A stretch of 64,000 nt of DNA, from positions 44,351,551 through 44,415,550 of the forward strand of contig OZ022260.1 of assembly GCA_963978905.1 (NCBI GenBank). Direction: 5' to 3'. How positions within the stretch are numbered: position 1 is the first letter of the stretch; every line of letters begins with the position of its first letter. This document shows, piece after piece, positions 40,664 through 50,539 of this stretch. Both the position numbers and the translations under genes were made by a program. The notes below the pieces were generated by a model that was given only the letters and a program-made list of their open reading frames with translations, did no database searches and was not told the origin of the DNA. Source of the DNA: Trichostrongylus colubriformis (taxonomy: Eukaryota > Nematoda > Chromadorea > Rhabditida > Trichostrongylidae).

Positions 40664-42816
40664 GGGCTTTGAATGAGCTCAGGGGCTTGAAGTTAAGACT
40701 GAATCAGTCTATCTCAGAGTTTTGTGTAGTATTAGAAAACCTGGGTCGGAAAGCGAACCCCAATTGCGCTACGTCAGAGAGGTCTTTAGAATATGCGCAG
40801 ATTTTACTGGATAATTTGAGAGACTGGCCAGAGCATGTGCAGTTATTAAGTGTGCTGCATAGGTCCGACCCGAGCAGAGCGTACAGTGAAATAAAGCAGT
40901 TAGCCATTACCATAGAACAAGCACGAACAATGTACGGAACGCAGAGGAAAAGCGTACCTACAGGAGGGGAATGGCGAAAGAGACTGCAGGCGTATAGGAA
41001 CCAAAAGGAGGATGATAGATTTAGATCAGTAGATTGTCATGAGCCTGACGGGCGTCAAACCACCTATGTAGACAAAAGGGAGGAAGATGATGACACCCGA
41101 AAGTGTTTCAACTGTTCAAAAAAGGGGCATATTGCTCGAAACTGTCCATTAGAAAGGCCCAGAGTGAACAAAATTAAACAGAAACATGCGATGTCAGTGA
41201 AGCGAGAGGAGGTAACGCGTGTATCTGACATAGTGCGACAAGCCCGTTCGATGAAAATGGTGGCAGAGAAATCTTCTTCGGTGACAAATCTGGTGGGAGA
41301 GAAGATGACCACCTGGGTAAAGATGCTACACGACAGAGTTCCAGCATTGATTGATACAGGATCAATGGTGAGCGTTGTGCCAATCGGACTACTAGCAGAA
41401 GCACAGGAATACGGGTTCGATGTGGATAGTCTCGAAGTAATCAACCAAAAACTCGACCCTGTTTTTGATGCTTCCAACAAGCGAATGAATTTTCTCGGTG
41501 GTGTAGCCATTGCAGTTAGAATCGAGGGAGGGCCTGAGTCGAAAGTTGCCTTCTATATATCGAAAGATAAGGGAAGAGAGGTTTTGCTAGGCACGAACGC
41601 ACTGGAGAGCCTAGGTATTAAGATCAGTCTCCCTAAACTGGCAATAGGTGCTTCACTGAAGACAACCGATTCAGGACGAGCAGGAAAGGACTCAGAAACG
41701 GTAGAAGGGCTAAATGATGCCGTAGTGAAGACACTAGCTGCAGGCAAAAAGAGGAAATGGCAGGAGCGAGTGCGCGAGTACAACGACCGAGTGAGAGAGA
41801 AAATGAAAGGGAACTATGACAAAAGAAATAAGGTTGACAGTGAAAAACTGCCAAAATTAGGAGATAGAGTATACCTACTTTCATCAAAAGAAAAAGCAAT
41901 GAGTTCGCATCCCAAGCTGACAAGCGAATGGGCTGGACCTTTCCGCGTGATCGAAACTAGTGAGAACTCAGCAGTTGTCACTCGGATAGGAGAAAATTCG
42001 GAACCAGTTCGGGTTCAATATGACATGTTAAGGATAGTGCCGAAACAAATTCCAGACGATAGAGTAGATACAGTAACGAGTAGAGGGAAAAGAGGCAGAA
42101 AACCTAAGATTAAGGTGAACAAAATGTATTGTTCTCATTTCAGAGGAGCTGTCACTGAGTCGAGTACGAGTCAAGGACATCTACTATATCGCTGCAAAGA
42201 CGGTTGTCTGGACAAAGCTTGCTTCGGGGAGCTAGAGGGAATAGCGTTCCCAGGAGCATTTGCGAAAGAACCCATAGGATCACTGTGGAGAGCATGGACG
42301 GCTGCCAGCATTTTTATCAGAAGCGACATGACCACGGCTGAGAAGATCCGATCGTGGAAGAAAGGAATGGTGTGCTTCGACAACGAAGCCTTGAAGAAAG
42401 TACTGAGACTTGCGTATGACCGCTGTATGGACTGGACAGAGTTCATCTACGTGACGGACGAAATCACGAAACATGAGAGAATCGACGACTACTGCTTCGA
42501 TACAACGTACAATGACGCCCTGAAGAGTCTGAAGAGTGATTTAGAGGAGCTGGAGAAGAAGCAACGCTCCAAGAAGGAAGGACCCGTCGCTTTCGCCGCG
42601 CCGGAGAATGCATTTTTATTGGAAAAAGATGGTCCACGTGGGGGAATAATCACGAAAGTGACCACCTCGTTCGAGCATTTGAAGGAAGCCCTTGATGAGT
42701 GGAAGACGTGTTCGACTTGGATAATCGTGTGGCCCATGGACGTCAAATTCACAGACGCCCAAATTTGCGAAAAGTTAAAAGATGTCATGGTCAGCTGGAG
42801 GAAGGCGGCCGCATAG
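40660..42816 (+). CDS. LTR element ORF: Gag C-terminus, zinc knuckle, protease, integrase C-terminus, unknown tail (718 aa)
   Basis: Residues 1-95 finish a capsid region (SEFCVVLENLGRKANP). CFNCSKKGHIARNC at about 149-162 is a CCHC nucleocapsid knuckle. LIDTGSMVSVVP at about 230 and VLLGTNALESLGI at about 308 are the active-site and late motifs of a retropepsin. From about residue 370 the protein is the end of an integrase (PKLGDRVYLL at about 400, then SHPKLTSEWAGPFRV), with no reverse transcriptase, RNase H or DDE core between. About 230 further residues with Cys-rich and charged parts resemble nothing I can name. The frame stays open across the deletion, which argues that the fused protein, or at least its reading frame, is kept. 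Confidence 0.85.
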   Translation: MRALNELRGLKLRLNQSISEFCVVLENLGRKANPNCATSERSLEYAQILLDNLRDWPEHVQLLSVLHRSDPSRAYSEIKQLAITIEQARTMYGTQRKSVPTGGEWRKRLQAYRNQKEDDRFRSVDCHEPDGRQTTYVDKREEDDDTRKCFNCSKKGHIARNCPLERPRVNKIKQKHAMSVKREEVTRVSDIVRQARSMKMVAEKSSSVTNLVGEKMTTWVKMLHDRVPALIDTGSMVSVVPIGLLAEAQEYGFDVDSLEVINQKLDPVFDASNKRMNFLGGVAIAVRIEGGPESKVAFYISKDKGREVLLGTNALESLGIKISLPKLAIGASLKTTDSGRAGKDSETVEGLNDAVVKTLAAGKKRKWQERVREYNDRVREKMKGNYDKRNKVDSEKLPKLGDRVYLLSSKEKAMSSHPKLTSEWAGPFRVIETSENSAVVTRIGENSEPVRVQYDMLRIVPKQIPDDRVDTVTSRGKRGRKPKIKVNKMYCSHFRGAVTESSTSQGHLLYRCKDGCLDKACFGELEGIAFPGAFAKEPIGSLWRAWTAASIFIRSDMTTAEKIRSWKKGMVCFDNEALKKVLRLAYDRCMDWTEFIYVTDEITKHERIDDYCFDTTYNDALKSLKSDLEELEKKQRSKKEGPVAFAAPENAFLLEKDGPRGGIITKVTTSFEHLKEALDEWKTCSTWIIVWPMDVKFTDAQICEKLKDVMVSWRKAAA

Positions 42817-43220
42817 TCACAGTATGGCCACCTGTGACAGAAACCAATATAATGACTTGGAAAGGACTCTCAGAAGTATGGAAAATCCTCGACGATGCGT
42901 TAGAGAAGAAAGCTGGACCATTACAGATGTTTCCTACCGCTAGCCACAAAATTGAGAATGGAAAAGTTTTTGTGGAAGTGGGAGCTCCCGAAGGAGCACT
43001 GGATTTCTATGGCAAGAACCTGGGCGTGGGCAGTGCCAAGGCACTGTATGAGTGTATAAGAAAGCGAGTAAAGGAGGCAAGTCTACCTCCGCTGATACCG
43101 CTAGAGATCATGCCGTCGAGGACGCCGGCTCCCCGAGGGGGGAGGATGTCGAGAGCGGGTGTCCGTGATCTCGAGCCCGCCACTCCGCGGGTGGTCAAGA
43201 GAGCCCGGAGGGGGCTATAA
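42699..43220 (+). CDS. LTR element ORF: terminal frame of unknown function (173 aa), running into the 3' LTR
   Basis: It overlaps the end of the 718-codon frame. From about residue 38 the sequence (VTVWPPVTETNIMTWKGLS) looks protein-like rather than random, and appears to carry on from the previous frame after its stop. The last 25 codons lie in the 3' LTR and are probably not protein. No family recognised. Confidence 0.4.
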   Translation: MEDVFDLDNRVAHGRQIHRRPNLRKVKRCHGQLEEGGRIVTVWPPVTETNIMTWKGLSEVWKILDDALEKKAGPLQMFPTASHKIENGKVFVEVGAPEGALDFYGKNLGVGSAKALYECIRKRVKEASLPPLIPLEIMPSRTPAPRGGRMSRAGVRDLEPATPRVVKRARRGL

Positions 43221-43531
43221 AAGGAGGCCGCGGCCACCCAGTAGTCAGACTTGTGATTTCCCCCTCGACCTCCCGTGGAGTGGGCAGTGGCCCACGGAAG
43301 CCGTCACCGCCGTCTACCGCCGTCGACCGCCGTCTGCCGCTGGACACGCCACCGCCAGCCGACAGCCACTTCCAGCCGACACGCCACACCTTCCTGCCCT
43401 TCCTACCCACCTCCCTACTAATTATTCGTTCTGTTCTGTTATTATTCGCTGTTCCTAATAAACTTATTGATAGCTGCTGACGGCATTCAAGACGCTGTGA
43501 GGGAGACACCGCCGGGTACACATACACTACA
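43147..43531 (+). repeat. 3' LTR
   Basis: Same length and, as far as I can read, the same sequence as the 5' LTR, including TATAAAA (about 43216) and AATAAA (about 43457). It is preceded by the purine tract GAGGGGGGAGGA and followed by CGGT, the target duplication. Confidence 0.95.
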
Positions 43532-43535
43532 CGGT

Positions 43536-43720
43536 ATGGACAGCGCTCATGTGATATGAAGGCAACACCGCATGGTTAGTGATTCACTATTCTTTCGTGG
43601 TTAAAAATGGCTTCAAATGCTTCCGTAGAATGTGATAGATGCACCTAACATAACCGCTTTTAAGTATAGGTTGAAGCGGATTAACCTGCGTTCTACTTTG
43701 AACATTCCAGATTGTTGAAC
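43536..43720 (+). pseudogene. CR1-like LINE, 3' end resumed after the LTR element
   Basis: Encodes, in shifting frames, a NVIDAPNITAFKYRLKRINL block (around 43630-43685), the standard C-terminal end of CR1-type reverse transcriptase polyproteins. It is the continuation of the remnant at 37720-39114, separated by the LTR insertion. No poly(A) or microsatellite tail is obvious. Confidence 0.65.
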
Positions 43721-44224
43721 ACTCAGTGCTATTACTGCTTTACATGCGTCGGTAGCGCCGTCGGTATATTTGTGTTTCGGAGAACAGGCGATTTCCTATA
43801 ACCCAATATGTAGCGTAAGGGCACCATTGACGAATGGTGTAGGTATAAGTATGGCTGACAACCGTGGTTGTCAAGATTGAAAGAGCTTTACTTCTTCTAT
43901 GTCAAAACTTTCGTTCATAAAGGTTATTCCACCTCTATTGTCTAACCTCAATAAGGACCTGAAATACCTCACCATATCTTTTTTTGCACGAACAATCGGC
44001 TCTCTGCCCCCTTGTCCAACACGCTACTGTTCCAGTCGTCTCTCCTCATTTTTTATCTCTGGCGCATCTAGCTGACGCGTACACAAATCAAATAAATAAA
44101 ACAGAATAAAATTTTCCCCATGTTCCTCTTTATCCTCACCCTTCCCGAATTCTTTTAAAATTCACGGAGGGAAACCAGATCTGCGAGTCTCGTTTCAGGA
44201 ACCCCATTAGACAAGGTTCATATT
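43721..44224. other. No gene recognised
   Basis: Spacer between the LINE remnant and the MITE cluster. I see no repeat boundaries or exon-like sequence in it. Confidence 0.4.
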
Positions 44225-44550
44225 AGACTGTGTTCACAGTTTTAGAATTTGCGGAGTTGCAGAATTGCGGAAAACGATAAAAATGCGCATCGATTGGGAG
44301 AATAGCGAAATTTGGGAATCATGGTACTTGCGGTAACGAAGTATTGTGGAAAGCGTGGCATTTGCCTTTCTCTGGTCCTCCCGTCTCTTCGTAGCATGGA
44401 AATCGATACGTATCTAACGCTTTTCCGCGAATTCCGCAATTCTGCGTTTCCACAATTCCGCAAATTCCGCAATTCTCCCAATCGATGCGTATCTTTATCG
44501 TTTTCCGCAATTCTGCAATTGCGCAAATTCCAAAACTGTGAACACAGCCT
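44225..44550. mobile_element. Palindromic MITE with arms of about 100 bp
   Basis: The left arm AG(A)CTGTGTTCACAGTTTT and on through GAATTGCGGAAAACGATAA is matched by the right arm ending CAAAACTGTGAACACAGCCT. Within the arms, units such as GAATT(T/G)GCGG repeat. It is non-coding; open frames on both strands are products of the palindrome. Confidence 0.85.
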
Positions 44551-44660
44551 TGTGTGAGGCCACTGTAACATACCGTAATTCACGCTGCTGAAGGTTGGTC
44601 TGCTTTCGCCATTCTCCAGTACACTTAACTTCTTGTTCTTCAGTTTTGCTCACGATTTTA

Positions 44661-44884
44661 GGGTCAATTCAAGTCGGGGGGAGACGCAACTTTGCGTCAA
44701 GGTCGAGCTCCTTTCCTTCCCTAGGCCTAGGCTAAAATTGATATCCCCTCCTTCCACATAAAAGAGCATCTCTCAAGGCATAGGTCTCATCTGCTTTAGC
44801 CTAAGCCTAGGAAGGGAAAGAAGCTTTGACGTGGGTGAAAATTTGACGCAAAGTTGCGTCTCCCCTCCGATTTGAATTGACCCC
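44661..44884. mobile_element. Palindromic MITE with 7-bp target duplication
   Basis: Left arm GGGTCAATTCAAGTCGG...GAGACGCAACTTTGCGTCAA; right arm TTGACGCAAAGTTGCGTCTC...GAATTGACCCC. A CCTAGGCCTAGGCTAAA box pairs with TTTAGCCTAAGCCTAGG near the centre. GATTTTA flanks it on both sides (44654-44660 and 44885-44891). Confidence 0.87.
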
Positions 44885-44891
44885 GATTTTA

Positions 44892-45494
44892 AAATGTGTT
44901 GTAATTTCGTTGCAAAAGATACGAATGCGATGTAGTGTCTTTGTAAGGAAGCTGAGCTAGAATGTCAGTGCTAATGTAGTTGATGAAGAGTATCCTTGCT
45001 CTGTCAGCGCCATTTTTTGCCTATCCTCTGAGCCTAGGTCTTGATTTAGGCCCCAACTGCCTTCAAGAAGACTCCTCCTGCTTTATATAATAGTATACAC
45101 TTCAGTGCAGGAATTGATGATTGTAGAATGTTGTCGGATGACGACAGTGCGACCATGGTTGCTCCCCTCCCAACTACATTTGCACCAAAATGTCTTCGAA
45201 TGAGCGCATGTTGTTGCACGACGACATCGGAAAGACTATCTTCTTTTGTATCGACAAAACCCACCCATTGCTAAGATTAGGGTTGAGGTGATACCATGCC
45301 ATTGTGCGACCTGCATCGCAAAATTTAGGTTTTCACGTTCGCGTGCTCGCAGAATTGCAGGTGCCGTCTTGCGCACTTCCACTTGTGTGCGCTATTTCCC
45401 ACCACGATGCTGGTCTCTCACCCCTCACGGCCCCGGAGAGGTGAAGAACCCGGGGAAACTGCATGTTCGAGTGAACGCGCCATGCGATTACCGA
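44892..45494. other. No gene recognised
   Basis: Spacer between two MITEs. A 72-codon minus-strand frame (45264 down to 45046) has no family resemblance. Confidence 0.4.
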
Positions 45495-45676
45495 TTAGGC
45501 CGCGGTCATACTTTGGGGTGCCGGCGGCAGGGCGTGGCTGCGTATATCTTCGTCTCCGCTTATGCCACCCTGCCTCGTGCCTGCGTCATCTCTGCACCTC
45601 CCTCGTGCCACCACTCTCCCTCGCTGCCTGTGAACGCAGCCATGCCCTGCCGGCGGTGAGTATGACCGTGGCCTTA
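45495..45676. repeat. Palindromic MITE family A, long copy 2
   Basis: Starts TTAGGCCGCGGTCATACTTT and ends GAGTATGACCGTGGCCTTA, with TTA at both ends, suggesting a TTA or TA target. The interior is homologous to 37542-37717 box by box. The 137- and 125-codon open frames here are translations of the repeat. Confidence 0.85.
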
Positions 45677-45937
45677 CGCGATCCAGCGGACTGTCAGATC
45701 TATGCGCGTGTATTCTTCAGTCGAACTGCGAGCGGACTGCAAAGCGGTTGCAAAGTATGACCTCAGCCTAAACGTCTCTTTGACTACTGCCGGATGCGCT
45801 CTAATTTCAGACTGACAGGCTGAGAAAGGTATGTGCGGAAATACAGAACAAGACTCTGCGTATTCATGCGTTAGTTGTGGTGGGCTGCTTCTCAATATCC
45901 TTTTTTGTCAAACATCTTGATTCATTTCTGTTATCAG

Positions 45938-47256
45938 ACATCACACAGGAAAAATGGTTCATATCCAAAGCTTTCAGGTTTACATTGTCAGGAAGTTGAC
46001 ATCACTGAGGTGAGGAGATTTCTTTCTGTATTTGTAACAAAGATGTTTTAATGTCCTTTGTAACAATGGTGTGCCGATGTCCTTAACAATATAATTTTTA
46101 GGAGCTCATTAAAAAGCTCCGGCATTCCGCGAAGAGGCTGTACATAATAAATTCTGGACGTCACCGGATGTTGAGCATAATGAAGTCAATTTCTCAAAGA
46201 CGCCACACATTTACCACGAACTATGGTATGTTTTAAGGGTATTTGTTATGGTTTTAAGCGCTTAGCACATTTTCGAATATCCCAAGTTTTACGAGTTCTG
46301 TCATAATGAACCATTCGAAAAGTTTTTATAACGAATTTCCTCACAATTATTATTCCTTCTGGATACCACATTCGCGCAAAATATCGAAGCCTTGTGGGTT
46401 GATGCGGTCACCTTCGCTGCAGTTCCTCGGCTTGTTTTAATCCCGTGTGCTGTTTTGTGCTAACAACCGGCTGACCTTATTCAGTTATTGCAAACGCAAA
46501 AGATGAAATGGGATAGCTTTTTCTGGAACTCCTTTCGCAGGAGAATGTCATATCGTTGAGATTTGGAACATGTCCTTTACCCTTAACGTCATCGCTATCT
46601 GGGGCCGTATGTCGTAAGATTCCTGAGAACCTTGATTTCTGGTCATTCGCGCGCTATAAACGACTCCGGTTGTATTCGTCGTCAACTGCTGAAGTGCTAA
46701 TGAAAACCCACATCATAGACAGTGAGCTAATTCCGTAAACAACTGTGGTGGCGGCAAATAGCGTGAAGTCAGTGTTCTTCTAAGTAATTCCAATATTTGG
46801 ACTAGGAAGTGCGAGCAAAGCTGACATTCGGGGCTGGTCACGCGAGTGCTGAAGCCGGCAGCTGTTGGCTTGGCTTATTATTATTTATGAGAATAGTACG
46901 ACTTCTTCATCTTCTTTTAATAACTTCGGTTTCAAAATTTTGATTAAACTGCTCTTTATTGTTACTATCCGCAGTATCTACCAAACACCACGTGCGTGTT
47001 TACGCTATAATCGACGTCCTCAAATATCCAGCAAAGTGTTGCACTTTTGATTTTTTTTTTCATTTTCATTCATGTTTTATTCTCACTTTTGAAGTGTTTA
47101 GGTGCCATGCTATTCAAAGCATGCGTTCCACCCGTCGAGGAACTTGCATCTGTAAACCTTATTAATACGGCAATGGACGTGTATCGGAATTTCTACATAA
47201 TGGCTAAAATAAGAGACTTACTATTTGTCCGTACCATTATGATCATGGAAATTCCA
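45938..47256 (+). CDS. Possible exon chain of an unidentified protein
   Basis: Four stretches with good splice signals join in phase: 45938-46009 (TTATCAG before, GTGAGG after), 46102-46225 (GTATGT after), 46541-46606 (CGCAG before, GTATGT after) and 47102-47256 (GTTTAG before, GTGAGT after). They encode about 139 codons without a stop. Part is hydrophobic (MSFTLNVIAIWG, then AMLFKACVPP), and the last exon contains NFYIMAKIRDLLFVRTIMIM. I cannot name the family. A start and the remaining exons were not found, so it may be a gene fragment or pseudogene. Confidence 0.3.
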
Positions 47257-47986
47257 GTGAGTTACTTCTATATATGAAGATATTTACATTCACTGAGGCA
47301 CTCGGCGAACTACCACTACCTCAGACACTGCGTGTGAGAGATTTTTTATACTAAGACTGCCTAGGGTTTATCTGGGGCGCTGATGACGGATGAAATGGCT
47401 GTAAGTGTTCTGTATTGACGCAAGCGACGGGAAGAATTGCTGAACTCCCGCATAAAGGTTTTGTAGGAAAGGCTGCAGATGGATCCTGGAGTTCCAAGAA
47501 TATTGCAATCCATGGGGAACGCCGTTATGTCCGCTTTGTCAGGGGTGGCATGTAAAACTAAAAAATGCCGTAAAGGCTGGGCATATAGGCGTTGTGTACC
47601 GCTCTGAGCTGATCTTCGACAGCAAACTCTATGTAACTCCAACCTTATTGAGCCCAGAATGTTTGCGCTTTGTTACTATGCGCTGTATAACACGGGCAAA
47701 GTGGACGAGACGTATGTTAACTGGAAGTTAGCCATGCCACTATGGTTTATTGGAACCATAATTCCGAGGCGCATGCTTTAGGGGAACCGATCAGTCATTG
47801 GAGGCTTTAGATGGGATGTAAGTAGGAATTGACACAACCATTGTCTCTAGGCGCACATACAACCCTGGGGAAAGACATCATGGAGATCCACGCGAAGCCT
47901 TGTTCGACTTCTAGGCAGGTCACAGCGCTATTCTTGGTAAAGAATCAGCAAACCTCTTATACTAACCTAACCACCCACCTGAAGGT

Positions 47987-48186
47987 TACCCATCAAGTCT
48001 GCAAAATGCGGTGATTTGTGATCAGAGCACTGTATATCCGTTATAGATAAGTCTCGAACAAAATCAGTGGAAAAATTTGGTCGAACGGGCGACCAAATTT
48101 TTCCACTAATTTTGTTCGAGACTTATCCGTAACAGATATACAGTACTCTGATCACAAATCACCGCATTTTGCAGACTCGATGGGTA
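47987..48186. repeat. Long near-perfect foldback (arms about 95 bp)
   Basis: TACCCATCAAGTCTGCAAAA at the left end pairs with TTTTGCAGACTCGATGGGTA at the right end, and arms stay matched up to a 5-10 nt loop around AACGGGC (about 48085). Only a handful of mismatches are visible. It would form a long hairpin RNA if transcribed. Confidence 0.88.
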
Positions 48187-49035
48187 AGAAAAAAGTCGTT
48201 ACACCACGTTGCAATTGCGCCAAATCGAAGTCAACGCCAGGACGGGGTGCCGTATTAGTGATCGGCGCCCCAGCCCAGCCAAATCCTACACGCAAAGTTT
48301 AAGCGAAAATCGTTTTTGTGACCAGCCCGCCGGTGTCTGAGGCACTGATATTTGAATGGTGCCCCTTTACAAATGCAGAGAGCTTATAAATGTAAACGGC
48401 ACAAAAGTTTTTGTTTTATTTTACTGTTTTATGTATGTCTTTCTCAATGATCACTTTACTGAGTGCGATTGCACCGATAGGTAGACTACTAGCCAAACTT
48501 CCTACGAGCAGTTAGAGTCAGTATCTCAGTCTACGTTCAACTAAGGGGGCTTCAATCAATTGCCATATCTTTTATGATCTGTTTGATTATGCTTCCAGCA
48601 GAGTTGTGTATCGTTCGTTTGGCACGTCCGGGGTGGCGCGCGACAAGTTGTGCTACGTCGCGACAGATCGTGCCTTTGTATGGAGCGGTTATAGATGCTT
48701 TTTGAATGTGCAAATACCATTCACTTCGTAAAGCTGACCTTGGGAAGTCTAATGGCAGTTCTGCTAATAGAAAATCGCACATCAGTCCATAGCTGCCTCT
48801 GTCTACAGCTCTATGCTATATTGCGGTTCTAATGATTAAATCATGCATTGCACATATTAAGTACTTGAGTAGTTTTCTGCAGCTCAGTAACTGCTGATTT
48901 TTCTGAGCAATAAAGACGAAATCGAAGAGTAGTGTTTCTTTTCGTCCTAAACCGTGGATCCTACGAGTACTATTCTCCCAACTCTTTTTGCAATGCACTA
49001 CTCTTCTTTGAATTTCCCCTTTTTTATCATCTTAG

Positions 49036-49115
49036 ACATACTACTGAGTATAATTACAACTGTAACAGCCTCACTATTGGAAAGAATCACTTCATCTAAA
49101 ACTCCCTCTATGGAG
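49036..49115 (+). CDS. Possible further exon with a membrane span
   Basis: Preceded by a pyrimidine-rich ATCTTAG acceptor and followed by GTAATA. In one phase it is open and encodes ILLSIITTVTASLLERITSS, a hydrophobic span ending in ER, as seen after TM3 of some nematode serpentine receptors. Link to the exon chain at 45.9-47.3 kb is speculative; 1.8 kb with a foldback lies between. Confidence 0.2.
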
Positions 49116-50530
49116 GTAATAGATGGCCCACATCCGTTCCGGCGCCATTTGTAGCAAAGTTGGTCCAAACAGAGGTCATTTTTAACCAGTCCCATATTAA
49201 CGGCGCTGGCCACAGCGACGACTGTGATAATGGCGGTCGGGCGACCTATAAATTAATAATGTACAGAGTAATCCATAACTCGTATAATGGATTGTACGTT
49301 ACACGATCGCCTATTTCTTTCGGATTACATAGGTAGGGATACATAATATATCAGCGCCTACTGAAACGTCTTCAGAATGCAAGTACAATTCCTCAGCATC
49401 GCTGGTCTTGCAGTCCAGAACTCAACAGAAGCGCTCCTCTATCCCTTTGCAGTACCAAATTTCTCCAACAAAGATCGCACATCGTTATGCGGTATGAAGC
49501 TCTTCATCCACTGAGTGGAAAAGAAAATAGTAAGATATATTTGCAAACCTCAGAGGAACTACAAAGTGAAAAGTATACCACATTCTGCTATGCGGCTCAC
49601 AGCAGATGCGTACTGTAAGTGTCTGGCACTGGTAATCGGAACCAAAGAAGTACAACTCAATTATATACTGCTGATTGTGTCAAATGGCTACAGTGATGCT
49701 TGCATGAAAGCGCTTGAAATTTGAGGGAAAGTTACGTCCGTGCTGAAAACCATGGTGGTTTTTTAATGGATCACTGTGTGGATGCAATCTCATCACCGTT
49801 ACAAGCTACCTTGTCGTTTCTTACTGTTTGAATTGAATCAGAAGCCTGTCATTTATACTTGAAGAATGATAAAACATTACTATCACAAGATATTTGCCGC
49901 AAATCTGTTCACGCGGTGACTTCGTAGCGATCGCAGTGGGACGCTCTAACTTTTCTGTGGTGAACGTGACCGTTCTTTCAACTAGTTGTTACTACGTTGA
50001 GTCTCAGTACTAGGTCGTAAGGAAGATTCTGGCTGGTTTTGCGCGTTCACAAGATAAATTCAGATATGAAAGCGTATCAGCATGAATCAACAGTCATATT
50101 GCGCTCCAAATGGACAAAAAGTTGCTTTCCGAACATGCTTTCCTTGGAATGCCACAAGGTTTTCGAATTATTAGGGTAATTTTAACGCACAGCGAAAATG
50201 GCAGTTTTTGTGTGATTCCACTTCACAAGTTCTTGCTTGGGGTACAAATGTGAGTGACACAAGGGGAGAGGGTGAAGCACTGGATGTAACACTTTGCCTC
50301 TGGTTTCAGATGTGCAGGAGTGGGAGTGAGTTGATCAAATCGCCTTAGCTAAACCGGCAGAAAGCTGAGTGTCTGTATATTGCAAGGGACATCTAAAAAA
50401 TATTGGCTCTCCCCGCACAAATGTGACTGACCACCTAAACTAGCCTTGATTTAAAAAACCCAGAAAATGAAAAAGAAAAATCCGCCACTCAACTAACAGT
50501 TTTCGGTATGAAAACGGCACATTCCTGTGG
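49116..50530. other. No gene recognised
   Basis: No transposon ends or convincing exons seen. A short open frame at 49378-49515 (about 45 codons, hydrophobic N-terminus) cannot be supported. Confidence 0.35.
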
Positions 50531-50539
50531 TAGTCCCGT

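Larger units (their letters stand above)
39115..43531 (+). mobile_element. Young, internally deleted LTR retrotransposon (Gypsy/Cer1-like)
   Basis: Two 385-bp LTRs (39115-39499 and 43147-43531) read as identical, begin TGT and end ACA, and are flanked by CGGT on both sides (39111-39114 and 43532-43535). A primer-binding candidate TGGGGGCCAAGCC starts right after the 5' LTR, and a purine tract GAGGGGGGAGGA (43135-43146) precedes the 3' LTR. Gag, a zinc knuckle, an aspartic protease and the integrase C-terminal domain are present, but reverse transcriptase, RNase H and the integrase core are gone. LTR identity implies recent insertion, so this deleted form was probably copied in trans by a complete relative. 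Confidence 0.93.
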
